NCBI GenBank assembly: GCA_029210325.1
Contig: JARGPU010000003.1
Span: 62,001 to 126,000, forward strand
Direction: 5' to 3'
DNA: 64,000 bases
Source of the DNA: Alcanivoracaceae bacterium
GTDB lineage: Bacteria; Pseudomonadota; Gammaproteobacteria; Pseudomonadales; Alcanivoracaceae
Positions 36,651 to 46,000 of the stretch are shown one piece after another. Every line of letters begins with the position of its first letter. Within the stretch, counting starts at the first letter, position 1. Under the pieces are notes generated by a model, which saw nothing but the letters and a program-made list of their open reading frames with translations, was not told where the DNA came from and did no database searches. The position numbers and the translations under genes are program-made.

Positions 36651-36758
36651 AACATCGTAATTTGAAACTGTATCTGGCAAAGAAGCTACTTCAAGACTAT
36701 ATTGCAACCTTATGAAATTATTGGATTAAAACTCCGAGTGGCCCACAGGGAAGTGAAT

Positions 36759-38324
36759 ATGAGTGACTTCGACACCATCGTGATCGGCAGTGGATTTGGC
36801 GGCGCGGTTATGGCCTGCCGGTTAGCACAGAAAGGCGCCCGGGTTCTGGTGCTAGAGCGTGGTCGCCGCTGGGCGGTTAAGGACTATCCCAGCGTCAGCC
36901 AACGCAACTGGCTGTGGGATGAAAGCGAGCCAGAGCAGCAAAACGGCTGGCTGGACTTCCGCTATTTCGGTGACATGAGTGTGGCATTGGGAGCCGGGGT
37001 GGGTGGCGGCTCGCTGATCTATGCCAATGTCTCCGTTGATGCCAAACCAGAGGTCTTTAATCAGGGCTGGCCTGAAGCCATTCGCTATGACGCGCTGCAG
37101 CCCCACTACCAGACTGTGGCGAAGATGATGGTGGTACAGCAGCTGCCGGAGAATCAGCTCACAGCGCGAACCCGGCTGATGCGCGAGGCAGCGGAAAAAA
37201 TTGGCGCTGGTGAACGCTTCAAGCTGGTGCCACAGGCGGTGGCCTTTAATCCGGATTGGCATTATGGGCTCGACAACCCCCACGATCTGAGTCAGTCACG
37301 CCCATGGATAAACGATCAAGGGGTGACTCAGGGGACATGCATCCATTGTGGTAACTGCGATATTGGCTGCCCGACACAGGCCAAGAATACGCTGGATCTT
37401 AATTATCTGGCGTTGGCCGAGCAGCTCGGTGCACAAGTACGCGCTCTGCATCAGGTGCGCTGCATCACTCCGGATGGTTCCGGTTACCGCGTGCAGGTAC
37501 GGGATCTGGATAACGGCCGAGATGTCACCTTGAGCGCCGAGCGGGTGGTGGTCAGTGCCGGTAGCGTTGGCTCCACGGAGCTGTTGCTACGCTGCCGTGA
37601 CCAGCACAAGACCTTGCCTAAGCTAAGCCGCCATTTGGGGCGGGGCTGGACCTCTAACGGCGATTTCCTGACCGCCGCCTGGTATGCCGAGCGAGATCTT
37701 TCGCCCACGCGGGGGCCGACTATCTCGTCGGCCATCGACTTCCTTGATGGCAGTGAAGGCGGCGCCAGATTCTTTGTCGAGGACGGCGGCTTTCCAGATT
37801 TGCTGGGTAATTTGCTTGAGAAAGGCGGCCGTCATTACCGGCTGCGTAATACCAGATTGGCTCGGGCGCTAATGGCAGGCGCACAACGCACGGACCCGGC
37901 CAGTCGCATGATGCCCTGGTTTGGTCAGGCGGCGGATGAGCCCGGCGGTCGCTTCCATCTGGGTCGCCGCTGGCTGATGCCGTGGCGTAAGGACAGACTC
38001 AAGCTGAGCTGGGATTATCGCAAGGCCGAGCTGGCGGTACAGGGGCTGGCGGACATGCACCTGAAACTGACCAAGGCCACCGGCGGCGAAGCTATTACCC
38101 CGGCCACCTGGAAATGGTTCCGTAATCTGGTCACGCCACACCCCCTTGGTGGCTGCAATATGGCTGATGATGCTTCCCGCGGGGTAGTGGATGACCGCGG
38201 CGAGGTGTTCGGCTATCCCAACCTGTTTGTTATGGACGGTGCAGTGGTGCCAACGTCGCTGGGACTGAATCCTTCAAAAACCATTGCTGCCTTGGCAGAA
38301 CATGCGGCTGCGCGGATTGCCTGA
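36759..38324 (+). CDS. GMC-family FAD oxidoreductase, cholesterol-oxidase-like
   Basis: This 521-residue flavoenzyme has the FAD motif TIVIGSGFGGAVMACRLA, LGAGVGGGSLIYANV, and the C-terminal GMC block HPLGGCNMADDA followed by LFVMDGAVVPTSLGLNPSKTIAALA with the conserved His/Asn pair. A Cys cluster, CIHCGNCDIGCPTQAK, lies at about residues 193-208 and resembles a 2[Fe-S]-type motif found in this subgroup. It is expected to oxidise an alcohol, perhaps a sterol or long-chain alcohol. The ATG at 36759 follows AGGGAAG; the open frame to 36702 is a TTG extension. It is likely controlled by the divergent RHH repressor. Confidence 0.85.
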   Translation: MSDFDTIVIGSGFGGAVMACRLAQKGARVLVLERGRRWAVKDYPSVSQRNWLWDESEPEQQNGWLDFRYFGDMSVALGAGVGGGSLIYANVSVDAKPEVFNQGWPEAIRYDALQPHYQTVAKMMVVQQLPENQLTARTRLMREAAEKIGAGERFKLVPQAVAFNPDWHYGLDNPHDLSQSRPWINDQGVTQGTCIHCGNCDIGCPTQAKNTLDLNYLALAEQLGAQVRALHQVRCITPDGSGYRVQVRDLDNGRDVTLSAERVVVSAGSVGSTELLLRCRDQHKTLPKLSRHLGRGWTSNGDFLTAAWYAERDLSPTRGPTISSAIDFLDGSEGGARFFVEDGGFPDLLGNLLEKGGRHYRLRNTRLARALMAGAQRTDPASRMMPWFGQAADEPGGRFHLGRRWLMPWRKDRLKLSWDYRKAELAVQGLADMHLKLTKATGGEAITPATWKWFRNLVTPHPLGGCNMADDASRGVVDDRGEVFGYPNLFVMDGAVVPTSLGLNPSKTIAALAEHAAARIA

Positions 38325-38372
38325 CAGCGGCAGGCGTCCTAATCTGTAGCAAAGCAGCCTCAGAGAAGCACC

Positions 38373-38969
38373 ATGAGCGAAGCCCGATTCAATGTGATAT
38401 TTGCCGGCCAGATCGTTGCCGGCGCCGACCCGAGTAAAGTCCGGGAAAACCTTGCTGCTGCTTTCCGAATGGATATGGCGAAAGTGGAAGGGTTGTTTTC
38501 CGGTAAACGGGTGGTGGTTAAGAAGGATGCCGATCAGGCCACTGCGATGAAGTTCCGCGCAGTGATGAAGCAGGCTGGAGCGCAGGCAGAACTGGAGCGG
38601 GTAGTTGACCCGTCTGAGCCAGCCGCAGCGCCCGCTGCGGCGCCGAGTCCAGCGCCTGCACCCGCACCTGAGCCTGCAACACAGCCGGCGGCCGAGCCTG
38701 CCGTGGCGGCCAGTCAGCCTGCGGCGGTATCAGGCGGGTCGCTGGAAACCGTTGGCACCATCCGTACCAGTGGCACCGGCTTCAGTGGTCCGTTCGCGGT
38801 GGCGCCCACCGGCACGGATCTGGCGGTGGAGCGTAACCTACCGCCACCGGTGGTGCCGGATGTTAGTCACTTAAGTGTGGCCCCTGCTGGCGCTGATATG
38901 GGTGAGAAGAGGGAGGAGAAGCCGCCCGTCACGCCAGATATCAGTCACCTGAAAATCGATCCGCTATGA
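38373..38969 (+). CDS. Conserved hypothetical protein with duplicated C-terminal linear motif
   Basis: This is a 198-residue protein with no signal peptide. Residues 1-75 form a small alpha/beta domain (FNVIFAGQIVAGADPSKVRENLA, LFSGKRVVVKKDAD, AMKFRAVMKQAGAQAEL). A Pro/Ala-rich linker follows (about 78-115). The last 55 residues hold a tandem repeat of about 26 residues, with PDVSHLSVAPAGAD matched by PDISHLKIDPL at the very end. I do not recognise a named family, but the domain looks like the small fold preceding Pro-rich linkers in several gammaproteobacterial proteins. The ATG is preceded by AGAGAAGC. Confidence 0.65.
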   Translation: MSEARFNVIFAGQIVAGADPSKVRENLAAAFRMDMAKVEGLFSGKRVVVKKDADQATAMKFRAVMKQAGAQAELERVVDPSEPAAAPAAAPSPAPAPAPEPATQPAAEPAVAASQPAAVSGGSLETVGTIRTSGTGFSGPFAVAPTGTDLAVERNLPPPVVPDVSHLSVAPAGADMGEKREEKPPVTPDISHLKIDPL

Positions 38970-38995
38970 TTCAAAGTGTTTAAAAAGTTAATTAC

Positions 38996-39892
38996 CTATA
39001 GGCAGGGGCGTTCCAGCTGATGCTGAAGGCCGCTGCGCTGATCCAATAACTGCAAGGTCTGCATGCCACTCTGGTGTTGCTGGCCGGTAATGCTTAGCTG
39101 GTCACGGTGCGGCTCCGGTAGCCAGCTACTGTTGTCCACCGTCGCTTCGCAATCGGCACTGGCGGGCATGTTGGCGAGGCTGCGCTGCACAGCCATAAGC
39201 CAGCTGCTCATCTCCTGACGCAGTTGCTCACGGCGTTGCTGCCATTGCTGCTGCAGGCTCTCCAGCAGGGCCTGATTAGCTGCAGACATGGACAGTTGCT
39301 GCAAGGTGTCGATGCGTCCGCCGGCGATATACAGATTGTCTTCGCGGATATCCCGAGCAAGCTCTGCTAACGCCAGATCCTGCTCCAGAAAACGTGTTAA
39401 AGCCGGATCGCTGGCGCCGGACTGCTGCGCTTTACGTACCAGCAGACGGGCGCCGGTAATATCTGCGGAGGCCAGCAGGGCGCGGGCCTCAGTCAGTAGT
39501 GCGCTGCTGGCGGCACTGATGCCGGAGTCGTTGGCGCTGATGACTCCGTACTCCCCCAGATCACAGCCTGATTCGGTCAGCACCCGGACGGTATAGCGTG
39601 CATCTGATTGCCGTCCTCGGCTGGACCATGTGCGCCAGCGATCAGCACCGATTTGCAGGCGCACACGGGCGTCTTCTTCGCCATTGCGGTACCACTGGTG
39701 GTAAAGCACCTCACCGGCACCGTTGGCCACTTCGGTGAAAAACCATAGTCTCTCGCTATTGCCACTACCGTCACCCACAGGCTCGCGGTCCTGCACCACA
39801 TCGGCAAAGCCCGCTCGGGGCAGAGACAGTCGACATTCGGCTTGGGCGTAGGCCGTGCAAAACAGCAGCACAGCAGTTAATACAATTCGCAT
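38996..39892 (-). CDS. Exported protein with DUF2914 domain
   Basis: This 298-residue protein has a signal peptide cut near AYAQAE (residues 1-18). A DUF2914-like domain follows at about residues 20-115: ERLWFFTEVANGAGEVLYHQWYRNG, RVRLQIGADRWRTWSSRG and YTVRVLTESGCDLGE. The rest is largely helical (Leu, Gln, Arg-rich), with a predicted coiled coil around QQQWQQRREQLRQEMSSW, so the protein may oligomerise in the periplasm. The function is unknown. It is divergent from the AI-2E transporter. Confidence 0.72.
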   Translation of the reverse strand: MRIVLTAVLLFCTAYAQAECRLSLPRAGFADVVQDREPVGDGSGNSERLWFFTEVANGAGEVLYHQWYRNGEEDARVRLQIGADRWRTWSSRGRQSDARYTVRVLTESGCDLGEYGVISANDSGISAASSALLTEARALLASADITGARLLVRKAQQSGASDPALTRFLEQDLALAELARDIREDNLYIAGGRIDTLQQLSMSAANQALLESLQQQWQQRREQLRQEMSSWLMAVQRSLANMPASADCEATVDNSSWLPEPHRDQLSITGQQHQSGMQTLQLLDQRSGLQHQLERPCL

Positions 39893-39957
39893 GATGCACC
39901 CCGCAGTAAAGGCCGTATCATAGGCCGCTTGAGATATCCGGCAAGCAGGGAGTGTTT

Positions 39958-40992
39958 ATGGTGCAGGAAATTCGTTGGCCAGCACAGTTTGTGCTGGCAG
40001 CCTTGGTTATCGTAATTGCGGGTATGCGCGCGGCTTCCGACTTGCTGGAGCCGTTTCTGATGGCCATTTTTATCAGCATCGTTTGTGTGCCGGCGATGAA
40101 TTGGCTGGTGTCCAAGCGTGTTCCAGAGTCCGCGGCAGTGGCTATTGTGATGGTTGGCCTGCTGTTGGTGGTATTGGTATCGATGGCAGTGCTTGGCGCC
40201 TCGGTAAATGGCTTTATGCGGCAGCTTCCCACCTATCAGGCGTCGCTTAATGAGCGTGCCGCCGGATTGCTCAATGGGCTGGCGGCGCTGGGTGTCGATA
40301 CGGATTTATCGGCACTACGAGAGCGCTTTGACCCTGGCATCGTCATCGGCATGGCTGGCAGGTTGATGGGGCAGTTCGGCTCGTTGCTGGGAAATGCGCT
40401 GCTGATCTTGTTGGCGGTGGCCTTTATTCTGCTGGAGGCGGCCCGTATGCCGGCCAAGTTGGCTGCGGCCACCGCAGATGCCAGTCATGGTATCGATGCG
40501 TTTCACCGTTTTTCAAATGGGGTGAAGCAGTATCTGGCGATCAAGTCGATGGTCAGTCTGGCCACCGGTGCCCTGGTAAGTTTCTGGGTTTGGCTGCTGG
40601 ATGTGGATTACCCGCTGCTGTGGGGTTCGCTGGCCTTTCTGTTTAACTATATTCCCAACATTGGTTCGTTTATTGCTGCCATTCCGGCGGTGTTGCTGGC
40701 CTGGGTGCTGCATGGAGGGCTGGTGGCCAGTGTAGTTGCCGGCGGCTATGCGGCGATTAATATTGTCATTGGCAATTTTATCGAGCCACGCTTGATGGGC
40801 CGTAGTCTTGGCCTGTCCACCCTGGTGGTGTTTACCTCGTTGATTTTCTGGGGCTGGGTGCTTGGTCCCATGGGGATGGTGTTATCTGTGCCATTGACCA
40901 TGATTTTGCGTATCGGTCTGGACGCCCACGATGACACCCGCTGGATCGCCATCCTGCTGGGGCCAGAAGTGGAGAATGCGCCGAAAAGCTGA
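39958..40992 (+). CDS. AI-2E family transporter (TqsA/YdiK type)
   Basis: This is a 344-residue membrane protein with about eight transmembrane segments, the AI-2E/UPF0118 family architecture. It shows a central helical loop, the signature SLAFLFNYIPNIGSFIAAIPAVLLAWV and the late segment NFIEPRLMGRSLGLSTLVVF. Family members export or exchange small molecules (autoinducer-2, Na+/H+ antiport in some). The ATG at 39958 follows GGGAG; a GTG six bases earlier is an alternative. It converges on the zinc-ribbon gene with a hairpin between. Confidence 0.9.
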   Translation: MVQEIRWPAQFVLAALVIVIAGMRAASDLLEPFLMAIFISIVCVPAMNWLVSKRVPESAAVAIVMVGLLLVVLVSMAVLGASVNGFMRQLPTYQASLNERAAGLLNGLAALGVDTDLSALRERFDPGIVIGMAGRLMGQFGSLLGNALLILLAVAFILLEAARMPAKLAAATADASHGIDAFHRFSNGVKQYLAIKSMVSLATGALVSFWVWLLDVDYPLLWGSLAFLFNYIPNIGSFIAAIPAVLLAWVLHGGLVASVVAGGYAAINIVIGNFIEPRLMGRSLGLSTLVVFTSLIFWGWVLGPMGMVLSVPLTMILRIGLDAHDDTRWIAILLGPEVENAPKS

Positions 40993-41002
40993 ACCAGCTG
41001 TG

Positions 41003-41026
41003 TGCCGCGGCACTACTGCCGCGGCA
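41003..41026. terminator. Hairpin between convergent genes
   Basis: The ten-base palindrome TGCCGCGGCA occurs twice with a four-base spacer, giving a stable stem-loop just after the AI-2E stop and five bases beyond the stop of the minus-strand gene. There is no T-run. Confidence 0.55.
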
Positions 41027-41030
41027 TTAG

Positions 41031-42074
41031 TTACGTTTGATTGCCGCAGTTGGCGCCACAGGCATGGCAGAAGTGGTCGAAGGCGCTCTTGCGGGTATTG
41101 CAGTGTTGGCAGTGGTCATGCAGGCCGATGCCACAGTGCGGGCAAAAATCAATCGCCGTATTTTGCAGGTCGACACCACGCTCGCATCCCGGACATACGC
41201 CTTTGTTGAGGCGGGTCAGGGCCAGGTCGTAACCCAGTTCACGCCGGCGCTCAATGTCCGGCAAACTTTCTTTTTGTTTCTGTCGTTCCAGATAGCGGTT
41301 CAGGGCGCTGATTGCGCGCCGGCCCACCAGCACGGTAATCAGGGCACCCACCCCATAACGTACATAGCCGCCATAGCTGGGCAGGTAAGGTACCAGTTCG
41401 ACAAAAAACGCGAACAGGGCAAACAGGATAAAACCCCAGGCGAAAGGCCAGGACGGAGTTTTCCTTTTTTTGACGAAAAGCCACCCGGCAATCACCAGTA
41501 ATGGCAAAGTCAGCGCCAATAGGTACAGAAAGATGCGCAACTCCTGGGAGCGCCGCGCCTTGCCAAGGGATTGATAGGCGCGCTGTCGCTCGTCAGTTAG
41601 CAGCTGTTGCTGTTCCTCCAGTTGCAGGCGCAGCTCGAACTGTTGTTGCTCGCCCACCTCAAGGGACTGCTGTAACTGTCGCTCGTTGGCCTTTAGCTGA
41701 TCAAGCATGGCGCTGCGGCGGATCAGTTCTTGATCCTGATCCGCTCGCTGGGTGGCGCCGCGGGTGGCCAGCCAGTTATTGAAGGTGTCCCGGTCCGCCT
41801 GAGTGGCCGCCATGGCGGCGGAGTGCTGCAGGCGGATGCGCTGCAAGTTGTCACTGGCGTCTTCTATGGACTGCTCTAGCGAGCGAATTGTATTGCTGGC
41901 CCGGCTGCTCAGAGCCGGGTCCATGAAGTCCTCGATTTGCAGGGTTTGCTCAACTTTCGGCAAGTCGCCGACCAGCGAGCTGCCCAGGCCTGTGAGAAAC
42001 CAGGCAAACACCACCGCCACCAGCCATAGGCCGCGGTTAAACCACTTCTCAGACAGGCGCAGCGACTTGCTCAT
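41031..42074 (-). CDS. Membrane protein with coiled coil and C-terminal zinc ribbons
   Basis: This is a 347-residue protein: a TM helix at about residues 15-35, a long coiled coil (about 55-175, Gln/Arg/Glu-rich) and two or three TM helices (about 180-260). A cytosolic tail carries four CxxC pairs (CPGCERG, CPHCGIG, CQHCNTR, CHACGAN), that is, two zinc ribbons. It is a known conserved type in Pseudomonas-like bacteria without an assigned role. It lies 11 bases downstream of cysZ on the same strand and is probably cotranscribed with it. A quality-control or scaffolding role at the membrane would be speculation. Confidence 0.7.
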   Translation of the reverse strand: MSKSLRLSEKWFNRGLWLVAVVFAWFLTGLGSSLVGDLPKVEQTLQIEDFMDPALSSRASNTIRSLEQSIEDASDNLQRIRLQHSAAMAATQADRDTFNNWLATRGATQRADQDQELIRRSAMLDQLKANERQLQQSLEVGEQQQFELRLQLEEQQQLLTDERQRAYQSLGKARRSQELRIFLYLLALTLPLLVIAGWLFVKKRKTPSWPFAWGFILFALFAFFVELVPYLPSYGGYVRYGVGALITVLVGRRAISALNRYLERQKQKESLPDIERRRELGYDLALTRLNKGVCPGCERGVDLQNTAIDFCPHCGIGLHDHCQHCNTRKSAFDHFCHACGANCGNQT

Positions 42075-42084
42075 GATTGCATCC

Positions 42085-42849
42085 TCATAATGCTTCCCGG
42101 ATATGCTGTTTGAGCGATTGGTGCCAGATCATCACGCCGGCGATCACCGCCACCGGCATTACCACCAGATTAACCAATGGCACCATGGTGACGCCAAGCA
42201 CGATACAGCCAAAAGCCAATACCAGCAGCGGCCTGCGCCCGGCGGCGGCCTTCATGCTGCGAAACGGCACCTGACGGGTGTCGGCGCCATAATCGATGTA
42301 CTGCATGCCCAGTAACCAGCCGGACCACATAAACCAGGCCACGGGCGCGGCCAGATTGACTACCGGAATAAGCCAGATAACCAGCACCACAATAGCCACC
42401 AGCACGGTGCGCCACAGCCAGTCCCAGGTTTTGACCAGTTCGCGGCGGAAGGTGCGCAGGATCATGGCGGGGATGGTTTCCTCTGCCAGCGGTGTGCCGC
42501 TGACCCGGCGATCCACCTGTTCCGCAAGCAGGCCCATAAAAGGCGCCGCGATTAGCTGTACGGCGATGGTAAAGGTGCTGGCAAACAGCATCAGCAGGCC
42601 CAGCCATGCCAGTGCCTGCAGCAGCCATAGCCCGGCGCTAATGGCGCTATTCAGAAAGGCGAGGCTGCCCTCAAGCTGCCAGCCCACGCCGAGCGCTGCG
42701 ATCCAGCCGCCAAGAGCACTGCCGGCCAGCCAATAGAGCACGCCAAACAGCAGGATATTGAAGGCCAGTGGCAGAATTACCCAGCGGCGCATGCCGGGTT
42801 CTCGGGCAAGGCGCAGGGCGCTCAAAAAATAGCCAATTGCATCAAACAC
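42085..42849 (-). CDS. cysZ: Sulfate transporter CysZ
   Basis: CysZ is an inner-membrane sulfate permease feeding cysteine synthesis. The 254-residue protein has several TM segments plus re-entrant helices and the EI24/CysZ pattern: LEGSLAFLNSAISAGLW, APFMGLLAEQVDRRVSG and MQYIDYGADTRQVPF. The GTG at 42849 is chosen because GAGGAG precedes it and the length then equals the normal CysZ length of about 253; the frame is open to 42942. The start is divergent from smc, which begins 199 bases away. Confidence 0.88.
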   Translation of the reverse strand: MFDAIGYFLSALRLAREPGMRRWVILPLAFNILLFGVLYWLAGSALGGWIAALGVGWQLEGSLAFLNSAISAGLWLLQALAWLGLLMLFASTFTIAVQLIAAPFMGLLAEQVDRRVSGTPLAEETIPAMILRTFRRELVKTWDWLWRTVLVAIVVLVIWLIPVVNLAAPVAWFMWSGWLLGMQYIDYGADTRQVPFRSMKAAAGRRPLLVLAFGCIVLGVTMVPLVNLVVMPVAVIAGVMIWHQSLKQHIREAL

Positions 42850-43047
42850 TTGGGTCTCCTCTAGGGGAACAGGGGCAACAGAGCATTTGTCTGTCGGGAA
42901 TGGTCGCAGATTCCTACTGGCGGCGGCCAATTTTCTATACACTAGCCGCTTTCACGGTGTCGTCCGGCAAATCCGGGCCACCGGATTCCTTCAACTGGAT
43001 GACAGGACGCTGCCGGATGTGGCGTTCATGGGCAGGTTACGCACGCC

Positions 43048-46000
43048 ATGCGATTGAAAAGCATCAAGCTCGCCGGTTTCAAATCTTTCGTTGACCCGAC
43101 CACGGCCACGTTCCCGGATAATCTGACCGCTGTGGTCGGACCGAACGGCTGCGGCAAGTCAAACATCATCGACGCTGTACGCTGGGTAATGGGGGAGTCC
43201 TCCGCCAAACACCTGCGTGGCGAGTCGATGACTGACGTTATCTTCAACGGCTCCAATGCCCGCAAGCCGGTGTCCCAGGCTTCTATTGAGTTGGTGTTCG
43301 ATAATGCCGATGGCACCCTTGGCGGCGAATACGCCCGGTTCTCCGAGATATCGGTGCGCCGCCAGGTCAGCCGTGATGGTCAGTCGCACTACTTCCTTAA
43401 TGGCACCAAGTGCCGCCGCAAAGACATCACCGATATCTTCCTTGGCACCGGTCTTGGGCCGCGCAGCTACGCCATTATTGAGCAGGGCATGATCTCGCGG
43501 CTGATCGAGGCCAAGCCGGAAGAGCTGCGTATCTATATTGAAGAAGCTGCCGGCATTTCCCGTTACAAAGAGCGTCGTCGGGAAACCGAAAACCGCATGC
43601 GCCGCACCCGGGAGAACCTGGAACGGTTAGCGGATATTCGTGAAGAGCTGGAGCGTCAGATCGAGCGCTTGTCTCGGCAGGCCGCGGCGGCGGAAAAATA
43701 CAAACAGTTTAAGCAGGAAGAGAAGCAGAAGGGCGCCGAGATGCGAGCCCTGCGCTGGCGCAACCTGAACACTCAGGTGGAGCAGGTTGAGTATGTGATG
43801 CGCGAGCTGGAAGTGGCGGTGGAGGCGAAGATTGCCGAGCAGCGCCATGTGGATGCCGAGCTTGAGCGTCTGCGCGATGGTCACACCGAAGTACAGGACC
43901 GTTTTAATACGGTACAGCAGCAATATTATGGCCTCGGCGCAGAAGTCGCCCGGCTTGAGCAGACCATCCAGTTCCAGCGTGAGCGTAAGCATCAGTTGTA
44001 CGAAGAGCTAAAGCAGATCGAAGCCAACTGGGCGGATGCCAATACTCATTTGCACGCTGATAGTGAAAAGATTGCTGAGCTTGATGAGCGGCTGGCGGAA
44101 ATCGAGCCACAGTTGGAAATGCTGCGCGAGCAGGAGCTTAGTTCGGCGGAAATGCTCGCTGAAGCAGAAGAGACAATGCAGCAATGGCAGCAGGAGTGGG
44201 AAAACTTTAACCACGGCGCCAATGAGTCCCGTCGCCATGCGGAAGTGGAACAGTCACGCATCAAGCATCTGGAAACATCCATTGAGCGTTTAAGCGATCG
44301 CATTGACCGACTGGGTAAAGAGCAGAATGGTCTGGACGCGGAACCGCTGGCGGCGGAGATGCGCCGTTTTGAAGAGCAGGTTGAGCAGCTTCGTCAGCAA
44401 TTAGAAGACGGCGAGCAACGTAGCGAGTCGGTGCAGGAAGAAATCAACGCGCTGCGCCGCGACAATGGTGAGCGAGGTCGTGCGCTGGAAGAAAAGCGCG
44501 AGCAGATGCAAAAGCTGCGCAGTCGCCATGCCTCACTGGAAGCTTTGCAGAAAGCCGCCATGGGCGACGACGGCGCGGTGTCCGAGTGGCTATCCCGCCA
44601 TGGGCTGGAAGATAAACCGCGACTGGCGGATCGTTTGCAGGTTCAGAGCGGCTGGGAAAAAGCAGTCGAAGTGGTGCTGGGTGATGTGCTGCATGGCCTG
44701 TGCATCGATGGCACGGGTAAGGTGGAAGAATGGCTGGCGGACTTGCAGCATGGCCGGGTCTGTTTGATGACCGAAGCCGTGTCGTTGCAGGTGGGTGCTA
44801 AGGGCAAGCCACTAGCTTCCCTTGTCAGCGGTCATGTGCCAGCGCTACTGCAAGATGTTTACGTCACCGACACTCTGGTAGAGGCGCTGGCCCTGCGCGG
44901 CCAGCTCAGTGCGCGTGAATCGGTGGTGACCCGCGATGGCATCTGGCTGGGTTCCGATTGGTTGCGCGTCGCTCGCGAGCAAGATCAGGAAGCTGGCCTG
45001 TTGGAGCGCCGTCGCGAGCTGGAACAGCTTGGTTTGCAGATCGACGAGTTGGAAGACCAGATCCTTGAGCTGCGTGAGCAGCTGGAGGAAGGCCGTGAAA
45101 AGATTCAGTTGCTTGAGGAAGAGCGTGAAGAAGCTCAGCGGCAGAGCAGCCGTGTGGGGCGTGAGTTAGGTGAAATTAATGCTCAGGTCAGCGCCCGTCA
45201 GGTACGCCTTGAGCAAATCACCATGCGTCGTGAGAGGTTAAGCAGTGAGCTTAACGAGGCGATGACCCAGCGCAGCAGTGAACAGGAACACCTTAAAGAA
45301 GCTCGGGCGATTCTGTCAGAAGCGGTGGAGGCCATGGCCACCGACACGGAAGCCCGCGAGTCGTTACTGTCGCGTCGAGATGCGGCTCGTTCCAGGCTGG
45401 ATGAGATTCGTCAGCGTGCCCGGCATGATCGCGATACGGTGCATCAGCTGGCCATGGAGGTGCAGGGCGCACGTACTCAAGCGGACTCACTGCGCGGCGG
45501 CCTGTCCAGATTGCAAACCCAGACAGAGCAGCTCACTGAGCGAAAGACCATAATCGAGGCTCAGCTTAGCGAGGGAGATGATCCGGCTCGCGAGTTGGCC
45601 ATGCAGTTGGAAGAGCAACTGGCAGCACGTCTGGAAGCAGAGCAGTCCATGCAGACCGTGCGCCGAGAGTTGGAAACCATTGATCATGAAGTGCGTGGTC
45701 TGGATGGTCGCCGTCAGCAGTACGAGCGTGAGGCCGGCGAGGTTCGCAGCAAGCTGGACCAGAAGCGCATGCAGTGGCAGGAAATCAAGGTACGCCGCAG
45801 CACCGTGCAGGAGCAGCTGGTCGAGCAACAGTTCGATCTGGATACGGTGCTGGCTAACTTGCCGGAAGATGCTCAGGAGCAGCAGTGGTCCGATGAGCTA
45901 GAGCAGATTGGCCAACGCATTTCCAGGCTGGGTCAGATTAACCTGGCGGCGATTGACGAATATCGTCAGCAATCGGAAAGAAAGGAATATCTGGATAGCC

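Noticed and set aside
36510-36700. AT-rich iteron region as a replication origin or CRISPR leader
   Set aside because: No replication protein, DnaA boxes or cas genes are near; an operator for the RHH gene explains it better.
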